Assembly: GCF_001563285.1 (NCBI RefSeq)
Contig: NZ_CP005188.1
Location: forward strand, 315,501 to 379,500
Length of the DNA stretch: 64,000 nucleotides
Direction of reading: 5' to 3'
Source of the DNA: Sphingobium sp. MI1205
GTDB taxonomy: Bacteria > Pseudomonadota > Alphaproteobacteria > Sphingomonadales > Sphingomonadaceae
The translations under genes were made by a program, and so were the position numbers. Positions 44,292 to 53,160 of this stretch are shown here, piece after piece (position 1 is the first letter of the stretch; the number at the start of each line of letters is the position of its first letter). The notes below the pieces were generated by a model. The model saw only the letters and a list, made by a program, of their open reading frames with translations. It was not told where the DNA came from and ran no database searches.

Positions 44292-45157
44292 AGCTCGACA
44301 CACTCATTGGCGAACCCTGGGCCGATTACGGCCTGATCGATTCAGGTCACGGCCGGAAGCTGGAACGCTATGGCCGTTTCCGGTTCATCCGGCCCGAGCC
44401 GCAGGCCATGTGGGCGCCAGCCAGTGCGGACTGGCAGGCCGATGGTGAGTTCGTGCCCGGCTCTGACGAGGAAGGTGGCGGACGCTGGGTTCATGCCCGA
44501 CCGGTTCCGCCGGAAGGCTGGCCGCTTAGCTGGAAGGAGGTGACCTTCCAGGCCAGTTGCACGCCTTTTCGTCACCTGGGCTTCTTCCCCGACATGGCGC
44601 CGGTCTGGAACTGGATGCGCGGGCAAGTCGATGGCGTCGAGCAGCCACAGGTGATGAACCTGTTTGGCTATACCGGCGTCGGTACGCTGGCGATGGCGGC
44701 TGGCGGCGCGCAAATGGTCCATGTCGATGCATCCAAAAAGTCCGTGGCGCAGGCGCGCGCCAACGCCGCCGCATCGGGCATGGAGGACCGGCCAGTTCGC
44801 TGGATCGTCGATGACGCAGCCAAATTCGTTGCGCGCGAGGTGAGGCGAGGGCGGCGCTATGACGGCATCTTGTTGGATCCGCCTAAATATGGCCGTGGGC
44901 CTGATGGCGAGATCTGGCGTCTGGAAGAGGATCTGCCTGCCCTTATCGCCAATTGCAGACAACTGCTCGATACCGATAGCCGCTTTCTGTTTCTGACGGT
45001 TTATGCGGTCCGAATGTCGGCGCTGGCGATCGGGGAATTGCTGCGACAAGTCTTCGCAGATCTGCCTGGAGAGGTGGAAGCGGGCGAACTGGCGGTGCGT
45101 GAGGAAGCGCGGGGCCTATCCCTGCCGACGGCGATCTGGGCGCGCTGGCGGCGCTGA
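44288..45157 (+). CDS. Class I SAM-dependent methyltransferase (RlmI-like)
   Basis: 289 residues. The SAM motif MNLFGYTGVGTLAMAAGG is near residue 123, and the catalytic-type DPPKYGRGP motif is near 197, a pattern seen in 23S rRNA cytosine-5 methyltransferases of the RlmI/RlmK type, though the cysteine of RlmI is not evident. Substrate uncertain. Coupled to thrC by a 4-bp overlap. Confidence 0.8.
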   Translation: MKLDTLIGEPWADYGLIDSGHGRKLERYGRFRFIRPEPQAMWAPASADWQADGEFVPGSDEEGGGRWVHARPVPPEGWPLSWKEVTFQASCTPFRHLGFFPDMAPVWNWMRGQVDGVEQPQVMNLFGYTGVGTLAMAAGGAQMVHVDASKKSVAQARANAAASGMEDRPVRWIVDDAAKFVAREVRRGRRYDGILLDPPKYGRGPDGEIWRLEEDLPALIANCRQLLDTDSRFLFLTVYAVRMSALAIGELLRQVFADLPGEVEAGELAVREEARGLSLPTAIWARWRR

Positions 45158-45165
45158 GCGCCCGC

Positions 45166-46404
45166 CTACGCTCCCCTTGATCCCAGCAGCGGTACGATGT
45201 TCACTGGCCGTCCATTGCGCCGCAATTCAGTGGTGATGCTTGGCCGTCCCAGCCCCGCGCTGCCCAGCGGATCGCCTTGGCGCACCTTGTCCCCAACGGT
45301 TGCGGAAAGGCGGAGCAATCCGGTGATCAACGTCGTCCAGCCACCGCCATGGTCCAGGATCAATATCTGCCCATAGCCGCGATACGGCCCGGCAAAGACC
45401 ACGCGACCCGCCGTTGGCGCTACCGCCAGCGCGCCTGGCTGCGTCACGATGGTCAGGCCGCGTGATCGCACACCACTTTCGGACAATTCCCCCATTCCCG
45501 TGACAAGCTGTCCCATGACCGGGAGACGGTAGGGAGGCGGTCCGCTTGACTGTCGTTTCTCCGTTGGCGCAGGAGCGGCCGCCAGATCCGGCCGGGCGGG
45601 GCGAAGCAGCGGGCCGGGGAGCGCCGCCAACTCATCCCGCAGGTCGCCAGCCGCCTGCAGCCGGTCCATCAGGTCAACGATATCGCGCGCGCGCTCACCC
45701 ATGGCCAGCGCGCGATCGCTCTCTAGATCTGCATTGGAACGATAGTCCTTTGCCGCCAGCCGCTTGCGCGTTTCCAGCGTCTGGAGCGCGGCCTGGCGGT
45801 TGCGTAGATCGGCTTGGCTCTGCGTCAGGGAACCCGCAGCCTGTTCCGCACTTTCGCGCAGGGCTCGGCTGCGATCCAGCTCCGCCCGCAGGCCTGCCGT
45901 ACGTTCCTGGATGACGGGAAGTATCTGGTTCAGAACGGCGCGCATGTGCACTGCGTCACTGACCGATCCGGGCTGCACCAGCGCCAGCGCCAAAGGGCGG
46001 CGCGCCATCATCTGAAGTGCCGCTGTCAGGCGCACGACCGGTTCCTGTTTCGCCGCGAGCCGTGCTGCCTGGGCGCGCTGCATGCGGGCGATGATGGCGA
46101 TGCGGGCCTGTGCCGCCTGAATATCGGCTTCGGCCTGTTGAATGCGCGCGGCCATGGCGGCCGCCCGGCGTCGTGCTTGATCCGCCTCGTCACGGGCGGC
46201 GCCTGCCTGCTGTTCCAGTCGTTCGGACCGTTCGCGCGCCTGCTCGGACTGGATTCGTGCGGCCTTGAGGGCGGCCTGTTCCTGTTGAAGACTGGTCTCA
46301 CCCGTGCCGCCTAGGATGATGCCAGGACCGGCGGCGGTCAGGCGAGCAGTGGCAACGACCGCTGCACCCCCGATGACCGCTGCGACAATTGCTGACCGTT
46401 TCAC
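45166..46404 (-). CDS. EnvC-like murein hydrolase activator
   Basis: 412 residues. A signal-like hydrophobic start, then a long coiled coil (about 35-250) rich in Gln, Ala and Arg. The C-terminal LytM/M23 domain has APTAGRVVFAGPYRGYGQILILDHGGGW and lacks a complete zinc site, as in EnvC, which activates amidases at the division septum rather than cutting itself. Convergent with the methyltransferase gene. Confidence 0.85.
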   Translation of the reverse strand: MKRSAIVAAVIGGAAVVATARLTAAGPGIILGGTGETSLQQEQAALKAARIQSEQARERSERLEQQAGAARDEADQARRRAAAMAARIQQAEADIQAAQARIAIIARMQRAQAARLAAKQEPVVRLTAALQMMARRPLALALVQPGSVSDAVHMRAVLNQILPVIQERTAGLRAELDRSRALRESAEQAAGSLTQSQADLRNRQAALQTLETRKRLAAKDYRSNADLESDRALAMGERARDIVDLMDRLQAAGDLRDELAALPGPLLRPARPDLAAAPAPTEKRQSSGPPPYRLPVMGQLVTGMGELSESGVRSRGLTIVTQPGALAVAPTAGRVVFAGPYRGYGQILILDHGGGWTTLITGLLRLSATVGDKVRQGDPLGSAGLGRPSITTELRRNGRPVNIVPLLGSRGA

Positions 46405-46485
46405 CCTTGCCCCTTGCGGCCCATGTGGACGGGCCGCGTGGACTGCCTATCCTGAAAACCCGGCCGCTGTCGAGCGGCGACCATA

Positions 46486-46908
46486 TCAGCCTTCGCGATG
46501 ATAGGGATGGCCCGACAGGATCGAAGATGCGCGCCAGAGTTGTTCCGCCAGCATCGCGCGTGCCATCATGTGCGGCCAGGTCATTGCGCCAAAGGCGATC
46601 AGCAGGTCAGCGTTCGCCCTGTCGGCATCCTCGAACCCGTCCGCAGCGCCGATCAGGAAACGGCATTCGCGGGTGCCCGCGTCACGCCAGCCTTCCAGCC
46701 GTCTGGCGAACTCCACCGAGCCCAGTTGGCGGCCCTTTTCGTCGAGCATGACGGTGACCGTGCCCGGCTGCGCAGGCGGCAGTTTGCCGCCGCGATCAGG
46801 CAGTTCGGTTATCCTGTGCGGCATCGTCAGCCGTTTCATATAGCGCTCGACAAGCTCAGCCTCGGCCGAGCGCCCGATCTTTCCGCGCGCAATGATGTGG
46901 AGGAGCAT
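46486..46908 (-). CDS. rlmH: 23S rRNA (pseudouridine1915-N3)-methyltransferase
   Basis: 140 residues, SPOUT fold. LDEKGRQLGSVEFA, FLIGAADGF and the C-terminal MMARAMLAEQLWRASSILSGHPYHR are diagnostic. Modifies helix 69 of 23S rRNA. Next to rsfS and nadD, a standard order. Confidence 0.96.
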   Translation of the reverse strand: MLLHIIARGKIGRSAEAELVERYMKRLTMPHRITELPDRGGKLPPAQPGTVTVMLDEKGRQLGSVEFARRLEGWRDAGTRECRFLIGAADGFEDADRANADLLIAFGAMTWPHMMARAMLAEQLWRASSILSGHPYHREG

Positions 46909-46952
46909 GGAGAAGCTCCTAACAAGTCAGCGCGCGCTTGTCGAAGGCCGTA

Positions 46953-47342
46953 TCAGGCGGTGCCGGCTACCGGCGCATCGACAAAGCCCCACATGCGCTC
47001 CAGATTATAGAAGCTGCGCACTTCCGGCCGGAACAGGTGGACGATCACGTCGCCTGCATCGATCAGCACCCAATCGGCAATGGGCAATCCTTCGACGCGC
47101 GCGGTGCGGCCGGTAGCCTGCTTGATGCGCTCCGCCAGCTTCTGCGCCATCGAAGCGACCTGACGCGACGAACGCCCGCTGGCGATCACCATATGGTCAG
47201 CGATGCTGCTTTTGCCTTCGAGAGGGATGGAGATGGTTTCCTGCGCCTGGTCGTCGTCGAGCGACTTGAGGACAAGGTCGTGCAGGGCGGCAACGCTATC
47301 GGCGCCTTGGGCCGTGTCGTTGGCGGGATGTGGTCTGGTCAA
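46953..47342 (-). CDS. rsfS: Ribosome silencing factor
   Basis: 129 residues from a TTG with GGAG six bases upstream. DHMVIASGRSSRQVASMAQKL and WVLIDAGDVIVHLFRPEVRSFYNLERMW match RsfS. Binds L14 and blocks subunit joining in starvation. The first 15 residues are variable. Confidence 0.95.
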   Translation of the reverse strand: MTRPHPANDTAQGADSVAALHDLVLKSLDDDQAQETISIPLEGKSSIADHMVIASGRSSRQVASMAQKLAERIKQATGRTARVEGLPIADWVLIDAGDVIVHLFRPEVRSFYNLERMWGFVDAPVAGTA

Positions 47343-47354
47343 AGATGCTCCATT

Positions 47355-47984
47355 CTAGACAATCAACCGGCGCGTGAGCGAATCGCGCACGCGTGCATGT
47401 TCATATTCGCAATGCCAGAGGGGTTTCGCCTGCCGTAACAGGGTCGCCGATCTTGGATCAGGGCGAAAGCGCAAAAGCACGAGCGCCGGCGTTCTCCAAT
47501 CCGTCCACTCTGCACTCTGGCGCGCGGGCCGGACGAAACGCCGCAGCCAGGCCATGGCCCCAGAGCCACGGGCAGTACCATCATAGCCGGGACGGGCAAT
47601 TACGGCAATGGGCAACTGTCGCGCAATGCCGCGCCAGTCCTTCCATTGGTCGAACTGTGCCAGATTATCCCCACCCATCAGCCATATGAAGCGGTTGCGG
47701 GGGAAGCGGCGAGTGATTGTTCTTACCGTATTGACGGTAAAACGAGTGCCCAGAGCCTGCTCGATCGCGGTGGCGCGAATCGGTGCGCGGCGAGCCATAT
47801 GACGCGCGTGGCGAAGCCTGGCGGGCAGCGGCGCCATGCCTTTGCGAGGCTTAAGCGGATTGCCCGGTGACACGAGCCACCAGACCTCGTCGAGCCGCAA
47901 CGCCTTCGCCGCGAAGAGCGAGATGGCGCGGTGCCCGCCATGGGCCGGATTGAAGGAGCCGCCCAGAAGGCCGATACGCGCCAT
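47355..47984 (-). CDS. nadD: Nicotinate-nucleotide adenylyltransferase
   Basis: 209 residues. GLLGGSFNPAHGGHRAIS holds the nucleotidyltransferase GSFNPxHxGH motif, and WLMGGDNLAQFDQW is typical of NadD. Makes deamido-NAD from nicotinate mononucleotide. Twelve bases upstream of rsfS. Confidence 0.95.
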   Translation of the reverse strand: MARIGLLGGSFNPAHGGHRAISLFAAKALRLDEVWWLVSPGNPLKPRKGMAPLPARLRHARHMARRAPIRATAIEQALGTRFTVNTVRTITRRFPRNRFIWLMGGDNLAQFDQWKDWRGIARQLPIAVIARPGYDGTARGSGAMAWLRRFVRPARQSAEWTDWRTPALVLLRFRPDPRSATLLRQAKPLWHCEYEHARVRDSLTRRLIV

Positions 47985-47988
47985 GCCT

Positions 47989-48501
47989 TCAGTCGGTATC
48001 CACTACGGTCCGCGCTTCGCGCAGTCCGGCACGCCCGCCGCTCGACAGTTGCCGCTTCAGTTGCTCGGGCCGTGGCGCGATCAGAAAGCCGAAGCTGACG
48101 CAGCCTTCGCGCGTCCCGACTGCGTGGTGCAGCCTGTGCGCCTGGACGATTCGCTTCATGTAGCGCGATCGCGGGACATGGCGGTGGCCGATGCGGCGGT
48201 GAACGAGGATGTCGTGGAAGCCGAGATAAATCAGCCCATAGGCGGCGATCCCGGCCCCGCAGGCCGTCGCCCAATCACCCCAGCCCCATTGCACCCCGCC
48301 CAGCAGCAGCAGGATGGAGGGCATGGCGAAGATGACGAAATACAGATCGTTCGCTTCCCACCAGCCGGTGCGGGGGCGATGATGGCTCGCATGCAGGAAC
48401 CAGCCGGGGCCATGCATCACCCAGCGGTGCATGGCATAGGCGAAGCCTTCCATCGCGGCGACCGTGGCGGCAAAGATGAGGAACAGCGAAAGGACGGTCA
48501 T
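47989..48501 (-). CDS. crtZ: Beta-carotene hydroxylase (CrtZ-type)
   Basis: 170 residues, four membrane spans. The di-iron histidine clusters are AMHRWVMHG, HASHHRPRTG, HDILVHRRIGH and QAHRLHHA. Hydroxylates the beta-rings of carotenoids, in line with the yellow nostoxanthin-type pigments of sphingomonads. Five bases before the nadD start, same direction. Confidence 0.9.
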   Translation of the reverse strand: MTVLSLFLIFAATVAAMEGFAYAMHRWVMHGPGWFLHASHHRPRTGWWEANDLYFVIFAMPSILLLLGGVQWGWGDWATACGAGIAAYGLIYLGFHDILVHRRIGHRHVPRSRYMKRIVQAHRLHHAVGTREGCVSFGFLIAPRPEQLKRQLSSGGRAGLREARTVVDTD

Positions 48502-48591
48502 GCGGCTCTATATAAGGACGTCTATGACGGCGCGCGACAGGTAAAGCGGGTGGCGTGAAAAAGGCCGGGTCCGATGGATGACAGTCCCACT

Positions 48592-49797
48592 CTAGCCACG
48601 TGCTTTCCGGAACCGGGTGAGGCCCGCGTCGAGGTCCGCGATCAGGTCGGCGGGATCTTCGAGACCGATCTGCAGGCGCACGACGGGCCCCTCCGCTTGC
48701 CATGCGGTCGCGGTGCGGTAGCGAGCTGGATCAACCGGAAGGGCGAGGCTTTCAAACCCGCCCCAGCTGTATCCGATGCCGAAATGCGCCAAGCCGTCGA
48801 TCAGGGCGGCTCGGGACTGTTCGTCGCCGCCGTTCAGCACGAAGCTGAAGAGGCCGCTCGACCCGATAAAGTCGCGCCGCCAGATATCATGGCCGGGACA
48901 GCTGGGCAGCGCGGGATGAAGGACGCGGGCGACGTGCGGCTGATCGGCGAGCCAGCGGGCGATCTGCAGGGCGCTGTCCTGATGCTGGTTGAGGCGGACG
49001 CCAAGAGTGCGCAGGCCGCGAGAGGCGAGCCAGGCGTCGTCCGGGCTGACCATTTGGCCCAGTAGGTGCGCGGTCTGGCGGACCTTCGGGAACAGCGCCG
49101 GAGTGGCGGTGACGGAGCCGAGCATGACGTCGCTGTGGCCGACGATATATTTGGTGCAGGCGAGAATGGAGATGTCTGCGCCGTGAGAGAGAGCCCGGAA
49201 GAAATAGGGCGTGGCCCAGGTATTGTCGATCAGGGTGACGATGCCTTTTTCCCGGGCGAGTGCGGTGATGGCCGGGACGTCCTGCACTTCGAACGTCAGG
49301 CTGCCGGGGCTTTCGAGGAAGATGGCGCGGGTTTTTTCATGAATGAAATGGTGAATTGAAACGGATTTTAGCGGGTCATAGTAAGTCGTTTCGATACCGT
49401 AACTTTTGAGCATCTTGTCGCAGAAGTTGCGGGTCGGGTCGTAGGCGCTGTCGACCATCAGGAGGTGGTCGCCCGGCTTGAGCACGGACAGCAGGGCGCA
49501 GGCGATGGCGGCGACGCCGGAGGGGAAGAGCATCGTGCCTTCCGCGCCCGGTTCCATTTCGGTGAGCGCGTCGGCGAGGCTCCAGGCGGTCGGCGTGCCC
49601 TTGCGGCCGTAGAAGAGGCGTTCGTGCGTGCTGCTGCTGGCGGCGCGGCGCAGATGGGCGACATCGTCATAGAGGATGGTCGAGGCCCGCCAGACGGGCG
49701 GATTGACGATCGCGCCGGGCTGACCGGGCATGCCGGTCCATTCAGGCTTGCGCCCCGCCTGCGCCAGATGGGTGAGCGGCTTGCGATCCTTGCTCAT
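48592..49797 (-). CDS. metC: Cystathionine beta-lyase
   Basis: 401 residues from the ATG at 49797. PLP-binding pattern of the Cys/Met family: FYGRKGTPTAWSLADAL, MLFPSGVAAIACAL, VTLIDNTWATPYFF and the lysine in CTKYIVGHSDVMLGSV; C-terminal YSWGGFESL. Cleaves cystathionine to homocysteine. Overlaps the rhodanese gene by 4 bp. Confidence 0.92.
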   Translation of the reverse strand: MSKDRKPLTHLAQAGRKPEWTGMPGQPGAIVNPPVWRASTILYDDVAHLRRAASSSTHERLFYGRKGTPTAWSLADALTEMEPGAEGTMLFPSGVAAIACALLSVLKPGDHLLMVDSAYDPTRNFCDKMLKSYGIETTYYDPLKSVSIHHFIHEKTRAIFLESPGSLTFEVQDVPAITALAREKGIVTLIDNTWATPYFFRALSHGADISILACTKYIVGHSDVMLGSVTATPALFPKVRQTAHLLGQMVSPDDAWLASRGLRTLGVRLNQHQDSALQIARWLADQPHVARVLHPALPSCPGHDIWRRDFIGSSGLFSFVLNGGDEQSRAALIDGLAHFGIGYSWGGFESLALPVDPARYRTATAWQAEGPVVRLQIGLEDPADLIADLDAGLTRFRKARG

Positions 49798-50642
49798 GCA
49801 GCGGCACCCGTCGCCTTGGGCGTTGCGGGATCGAGGCCCCATTCGGACCAGCTGCCGTCATAGAGGGTCACATCGGTCTTGCCGAGCAATTCGAGACCCG
49901 CCAGCAGGATGGCCGCCGTGACGCCGCTGCCGCAGGTGGTGATGATCGGCCGCGAGAAATCCGTGCCCGCCTCGACGAAGAGACGGCGCAGTTCCTCGCC
50001 CGTCTTCATGCTGTTGTCGGGGTTGAAGAGGCTGGCCGAGGGCAGGTTGCGCGATTCGGGGATGTGGCCGGACGCCATGCCGGGCCGTGGCTCCTTCTCT
50101 TCTCCGGTGAAGCGGGCCGCGCCGCGCGCGTCGATGACCTGAGCGGCTTGATCGGAGAGATTGGCGAGCAGGTCGTCCTTTGTCCGTACCTGACCTTCGG
50201 CGCGCCGGGCAATGGCGTTGCCGCGCGGGATGACGGGCCAGCCGGATTCGGTCGGCCGTCCTTCCGCCACCCATTTGGGAAGCCCGCCGTCCAGTATCGC
50301 GGCGGACGCGGCCACGCCATAGAGCCGCATCATCCACCATGCGCGCGCGGCGCTGTGCGTGGGGCTGTTGTCATAGAGGATGATGCGGCTGTCCGCGTCG
50401 ATGCCGAGCGCGCGGCAGCGTTCAGTCATGAAGGCGTCGCTAGGCAACATGCCGGGACGTGGATCGTCCGCATCGGCGAGGGTCGGCAGGTCGAGATAGG
50501 CCGCGCCCGGAATATGCGCGGCTTCAAATTCCGCGCGCGGATCACGGGGCGTGCCGGGCAGGAAGAGGCTGGCGTCCAGGATCTTGAGGTCGCGCTTGCC
50601 CAATTCCGCCGCGAGCCAATCTGTTGAGATGAGAATGTCCAT
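49794..50642 (-). CDS. sseA: 3-mercaptopyruvate / thiosulfate sulfurtransferase
   Basis: 282 residues, two rhodanese domains. IPGAAYLD and FMTERCRALGIDADSRIILYD in the first; the second has the active cysteine in TTCGSGVTAAILLAGLE. The CGSGVTA loop is typical of mercaptopyruvate sulfurtransferases. Coupled to metC, so this is a sulfur amino acid pair. Confidence 0.9.
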   Translation of the reverse strand: MDILISTDWLAAELGKRDLKILDASLFLPGTPRDPRAEFEAAHIPGAAYLDLPTLADADDPRPGMLPSDAFMTERCRALGIDADSRIILYDNSPTHSAARAWWMMRLYGVAASAAILDGGLPKWVAEGRPTESGWPVIPRGNAIARRAEGQVRTKDDLLANLSDQAAQVIDARGAARFTGEEKEPRPGMASGHIPESRNLPSASLFNPDNSMKTGEELRRLFVEAGTDFSRPIITTCGSGVTAAILLAGLELLGKTDVTLYDGSWSEWGLDPATPKATGAAA

Positions 50643-50760
50643 GCCGCCTCATTTTGTGCCGTTTCCCGCATTTTACGAGGAGGAGGGGATGGTGGGAAGG
50701 GAATTGAGAGGGGCGAATCGAGCGCGATCATTCAGATCGCTATTTTCGCGCAGATTCCGC

Positions 50761-51996
50761 CTAGCTCGCCAGTTCCAGCGCGGTGGCGCGGCTGCCGGGC
50801 GTGCGGAACTGGCGCGGGCCTTGGTCGAGGCGGAAGGGGGCGAGCCGGTCGGCGGGCGGGGATTTTTCCTGACCCACGATGAAGGCGCGACCGGTGCGGC
50901 CAGTGCCGGTAAGGCTGTCCCCCGCCTCATCCGCCCAGCGATATTGCGCGTCGAAGGCGACGAGCGGGATCAGCAGGGCGCGGTTGCCCATCTGCACCGG
51001 CGCGATCTGGTCGGGCAGGAGGCGCAACTCGCCGGTCAGGCTGTGGCTTTCACCGGGCGCGATGGACACGGCCGAATGGGTGGGCATGCCGGTCGCTCCG
51101 GCGAAGAATTGCTGCATCGTCGCCTGCTGGCCGGTGTCGGCATTGGCGATGAGCGTGCGGACGAGAATATCCTCCGCAGGAAGCGCGCCGCGATTGTGGA
51201 GGGTCAGGCTGTAACCGACCGTCGCACCCATCAGCGAAAGACGCGCGCTGCGTATCTCCAGCGAGAGATCGAGCCAGGGGCGATCGCTGGCTGCGGCTTT
51301 GGGTGATGGCCGCATGGCCGGGGGCGAAGCGGGTTTCGGGGCGGGTGCTGGAGGCGCGGGCTTGGCGTCGGGTGCTCGCCGGGGTGGCACCGGCGCGGGC
51401 GATTCTGGCTGCGCTTCCTCGGCGATTGGCTCCTGATCCGGCTGTTCTTCGCGGCGGCGGCGGAGGAACAGCCATGCGGCGGCAAGGGCTGCGGCCAGCA
51501 GGGCGATAGCACCCGCGATCCATTGCCAGGACGAGGATTGCGCTGGTGCGCTGGGTGGTGGTGGGGGCGATGGTTCGGCGGCGCTGGGCTGCGGAGCGGC
51601 TTGCGGCTCGGCGGGGGAGGATGGCGCGGTCTGCGGCAGGGGCGCGGCAGGCGCGGGGGCGTCACTTTCCGTGCGGGGCGCGGGTTGGGCGGGTGCGGCA
51701 GGGGGCGTCGCCGGGCGCTGCGGCTGCGCAGGCGCGGATGGCTGCGGCTCTGGCGTGGACGCTGGGGGAGCGATGACCTGCGGCGGCGGCGTGATTATGG
51801 GCGGCGTTACCGGCGGCGGAGTGACGGGGGCACCGCGAAAGACGTCCAGCTCCGGTCCCTGGCGGTTCGGATCGGCGGGCGGCTGGCCCGTGCGGGGCAG
51901 GTTGAAGACGGGATCGCCGCCCTGCTGATCCTGAGCAGCAGAGGGCGTGGCCAGCAGCAGCGGCACGGCGGCGATGATGGCAGGACGCAAACCCAT
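50761..51996 (-). CDS. Exported Pro/Ala-rich membrane-anchored protein
   Basis: 411 residues from the ATG at 51996, where a signal peptide begins (MGLRPAIIAAVPLLLATPSAA). Residues about 25-155 are Pro/Ala-rich low complexity; a membrane span (IAGAIALLAAALAAAWLFL) and basic RRRREE follow; the C-terminal about 190 residues form a beta-rich domain. The domain order suggests a cell-envelope scaffold. No named family recognised. Confidence 0.65.
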   Translation of the reverse strand: MGLRPAIIAAVPLLLATPSAAQDQQGGDPVFNLPRTGQPPADPNRQGPELDVFRGAPVTPPPVTPPIITPPPQVIAPPASTPEPQPSAPAQPQRPATPPAAPAQPAPRTESDAPAPAAPLPQTAPSSPAEPQAAPQPSAAEPSPPPPPSAPAQSSSWQWIAGAIALLAAALAAAWLFLRRRREEQPDQEPIAEEAQPESPAPVPPRRAPDAKPAPPAPAPKPASPPAMRPSPKAAASDRPWLDLSLEIRSARLSLMGATVGYSLTLHNRGALPAEDILVRTLIANADTGQQATMQQFFAGATGMPTHSAVSIAPGESHSLTGELRLLPDQIAPVQMGNRALLIPLVAFDAQYRWADEAGDSLTGTGRTGRAFIVGQEKSPPADRLAPFRLDQGPRQFRTPGSRATALELAS

Positions 51997-52097
51997 GGAC
52001 GGCAGCCAAGGCAATGCAGCCGCTGAACGGCAGGTGAACGGGGAAGATGGGCGGCGCTGCGGTGACATTAGGCGTGCAATGACGTAGATGGCCGGTC

Positions 52098-52565
52098 ATG
52101 ACTGATACGCCTGAACCTGTAAAGCCGATCCATCTGGGGCAGAGCAGCGCGCTGCCTGCGTCGCCCGAAGATGCGGTGCTCGACTATGTGCCCAATCCGC
52201 GTCCGGGAAAGCCCTATCTGGTGCGCTTTACCGCGCCGGAATTTACCTCGCTCTGCCCGGTGACCGGGCAGCCGGACTTCGCCCATCTGGTGATCGACTA
52301 TGCGCCCGCCGCCACGATCGTCGAATCGAAGTCGTTGAAGCTGTTCCTGGGGGCGTTCCGCAACCATGCGGCGTTCCATGAAGATTGCACGGTAGGCATC
52401 GGCGAGCGGCTGTTTGCCGAGATGCAGCCGCTGTGGCTGCGGATCGGTGGTTACTGGTATCCGCGCGGGGGCATTCCGATCGACGTGTTCTGGCAATCGG
52501 GAGAACCGCCCGCCGGACTGTGGCTGCCCGCGCAGGATGTGCCGGGGTATCGCGGGCGGGGGTGA
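52098..52565 (+). CDS. queF: NADPH-dependent 7-cyano-7-deazaguanine (preQ0) reductase
   Basis: 155 residues, unimodular Que[16 protein letters not shown] carries the catalytic cysteine and the [21 protein letters not shown] motif binds NADPH and substrate. Reduces preQ0 to preQ1 for queuosine in tRNA. It shows that the host makes or imports preQ0, which matters for the TGT-like prophage gene. Confidence 0.94.
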   Translation: MTDTPEPVKPIHLGQSSALPASPEDAVLDYVPNPRPGKPYLVRFTAPEFTSLCPVTGQPDFAHLVIDYAPAATIVESKSLKLFLGAFRNHAAFHEDCTVGIGERLFAEMQPLWLRIGGYWYPRGGIPIDVFWQSGEPPAGLWLPAQDVPGYRGRG

Positions 52566-52599
52566 GCCTTTTTGCGACTGATGTTCGGCGTTATGACCT

Positions 52600-52626
52600 G
52601 AGATCCCAGCGTTCGCTGGGATGACG
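52600..52626. repeat. REP-like palindrome, copy 1
   Basis: 27 bp with arms ATCCCAGCG/CGCTGGGAT around TT. Identical over 27 bp to 52988-53014, the copy on the other side of the GIY-YIG gene. Confidence 0.85.
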
Positions 52627-52642
52627 GGGGTGTGGGGTGGAT

Positions 52643-52669
52643 CGTCATGCCAGCGAAAGCTGGCATCTC
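52643..52669. repeat. REP-like palindrome, copy 2, inverted
   Basis: Reverse-orientation relative of copies 1 and 3, forming a stem ATGCCAGC/GCTGGCAT around GAAA. A C-G pair in the others is a G-C pair here, a compensatory change that supports selection on folding. Confidence 0.8.
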
Positions 52670-52694
52670 GGGAGGCTGGCGATGAGTTCGCGTG

Positions 52695-52982
52695 ATGCGG
52701 CGTAGTTGGACGTACATCATGACGAACAAGCCGCGCGGGGTGCTGTATATTGGCGTCACCAGCAACCTGGCTGTGCGTATCGACCAGCATCGGCGTGGTG
52801 TAGGATCGGGGTTCTGCAGCAAATATAATCTGCGCCGTCTCGTGCTGGCGGAAGAGCATCAGCGGATTGACGATGCGATCGCGCGGGAAAAAGCGTTGAA
52901 GGCATGGAAGCGAGACTGGAAGATCGAGCTGATCGAAGCCGGGAATCCAGAATGGCGTGATTTGTTCGAGTTTATCCTGTGA
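52695..52982 (+). CDS. GIY-YIG nuclease domain protein
   Basis: 95 residues from the ATG at 52695. YIMTNKPRGVLYIGVTSNLAVRIDQHR holds the GIY-YIG-type motif and catalytic arginine; EEHQRIDDAIAREKALKAWKRDWKIELI carries the conserved glutamate and EKxLKxW motif. Single-domain proteins of this group (YhbQ-like) are probable DNA endonucleases. It is bracketed by palindromic repeats with its stop 5 bp before copy 3. Confidence 0.88.
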   Translation: MRRSWTYIMTNKPRGVLYIGVTSNLAVRIDQHRRGVGSGFCSKYNLRRLVLAEEHQRIDDAIAREKALKAWKRDWKIELIEAGNPEWRDLFEFIL

Positions 52983-52987
52983 GGCGG

Positions 52988-53014
52988 GAGATCCCAGCGT
53001 TCGCTGGGATGACG
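52988..53014. repeat. REP-like palindrome, copy 3
   Basis: Exact 27-bp match to 52600-52626 in the same orientation, 388 bp downstream, just after the GIY-YIG stop. The stretch from here to 53160 has no other recognisable feature. Confidence 0.85.
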
Positions 53015-53160
53015 ATAGTAAAGCCTCCTTTGTTAAACAAAAGAACAGCAACGCCGGACCAACGGCTTGACCGCAGGGGCGAAAGGTTCGATCCCGCAAC
53101 TATGTTGGCGCTGTGCCGTTGTGGCTGCGCCGTTCTCAACGTGTCGGAGTTGCGGACCTG

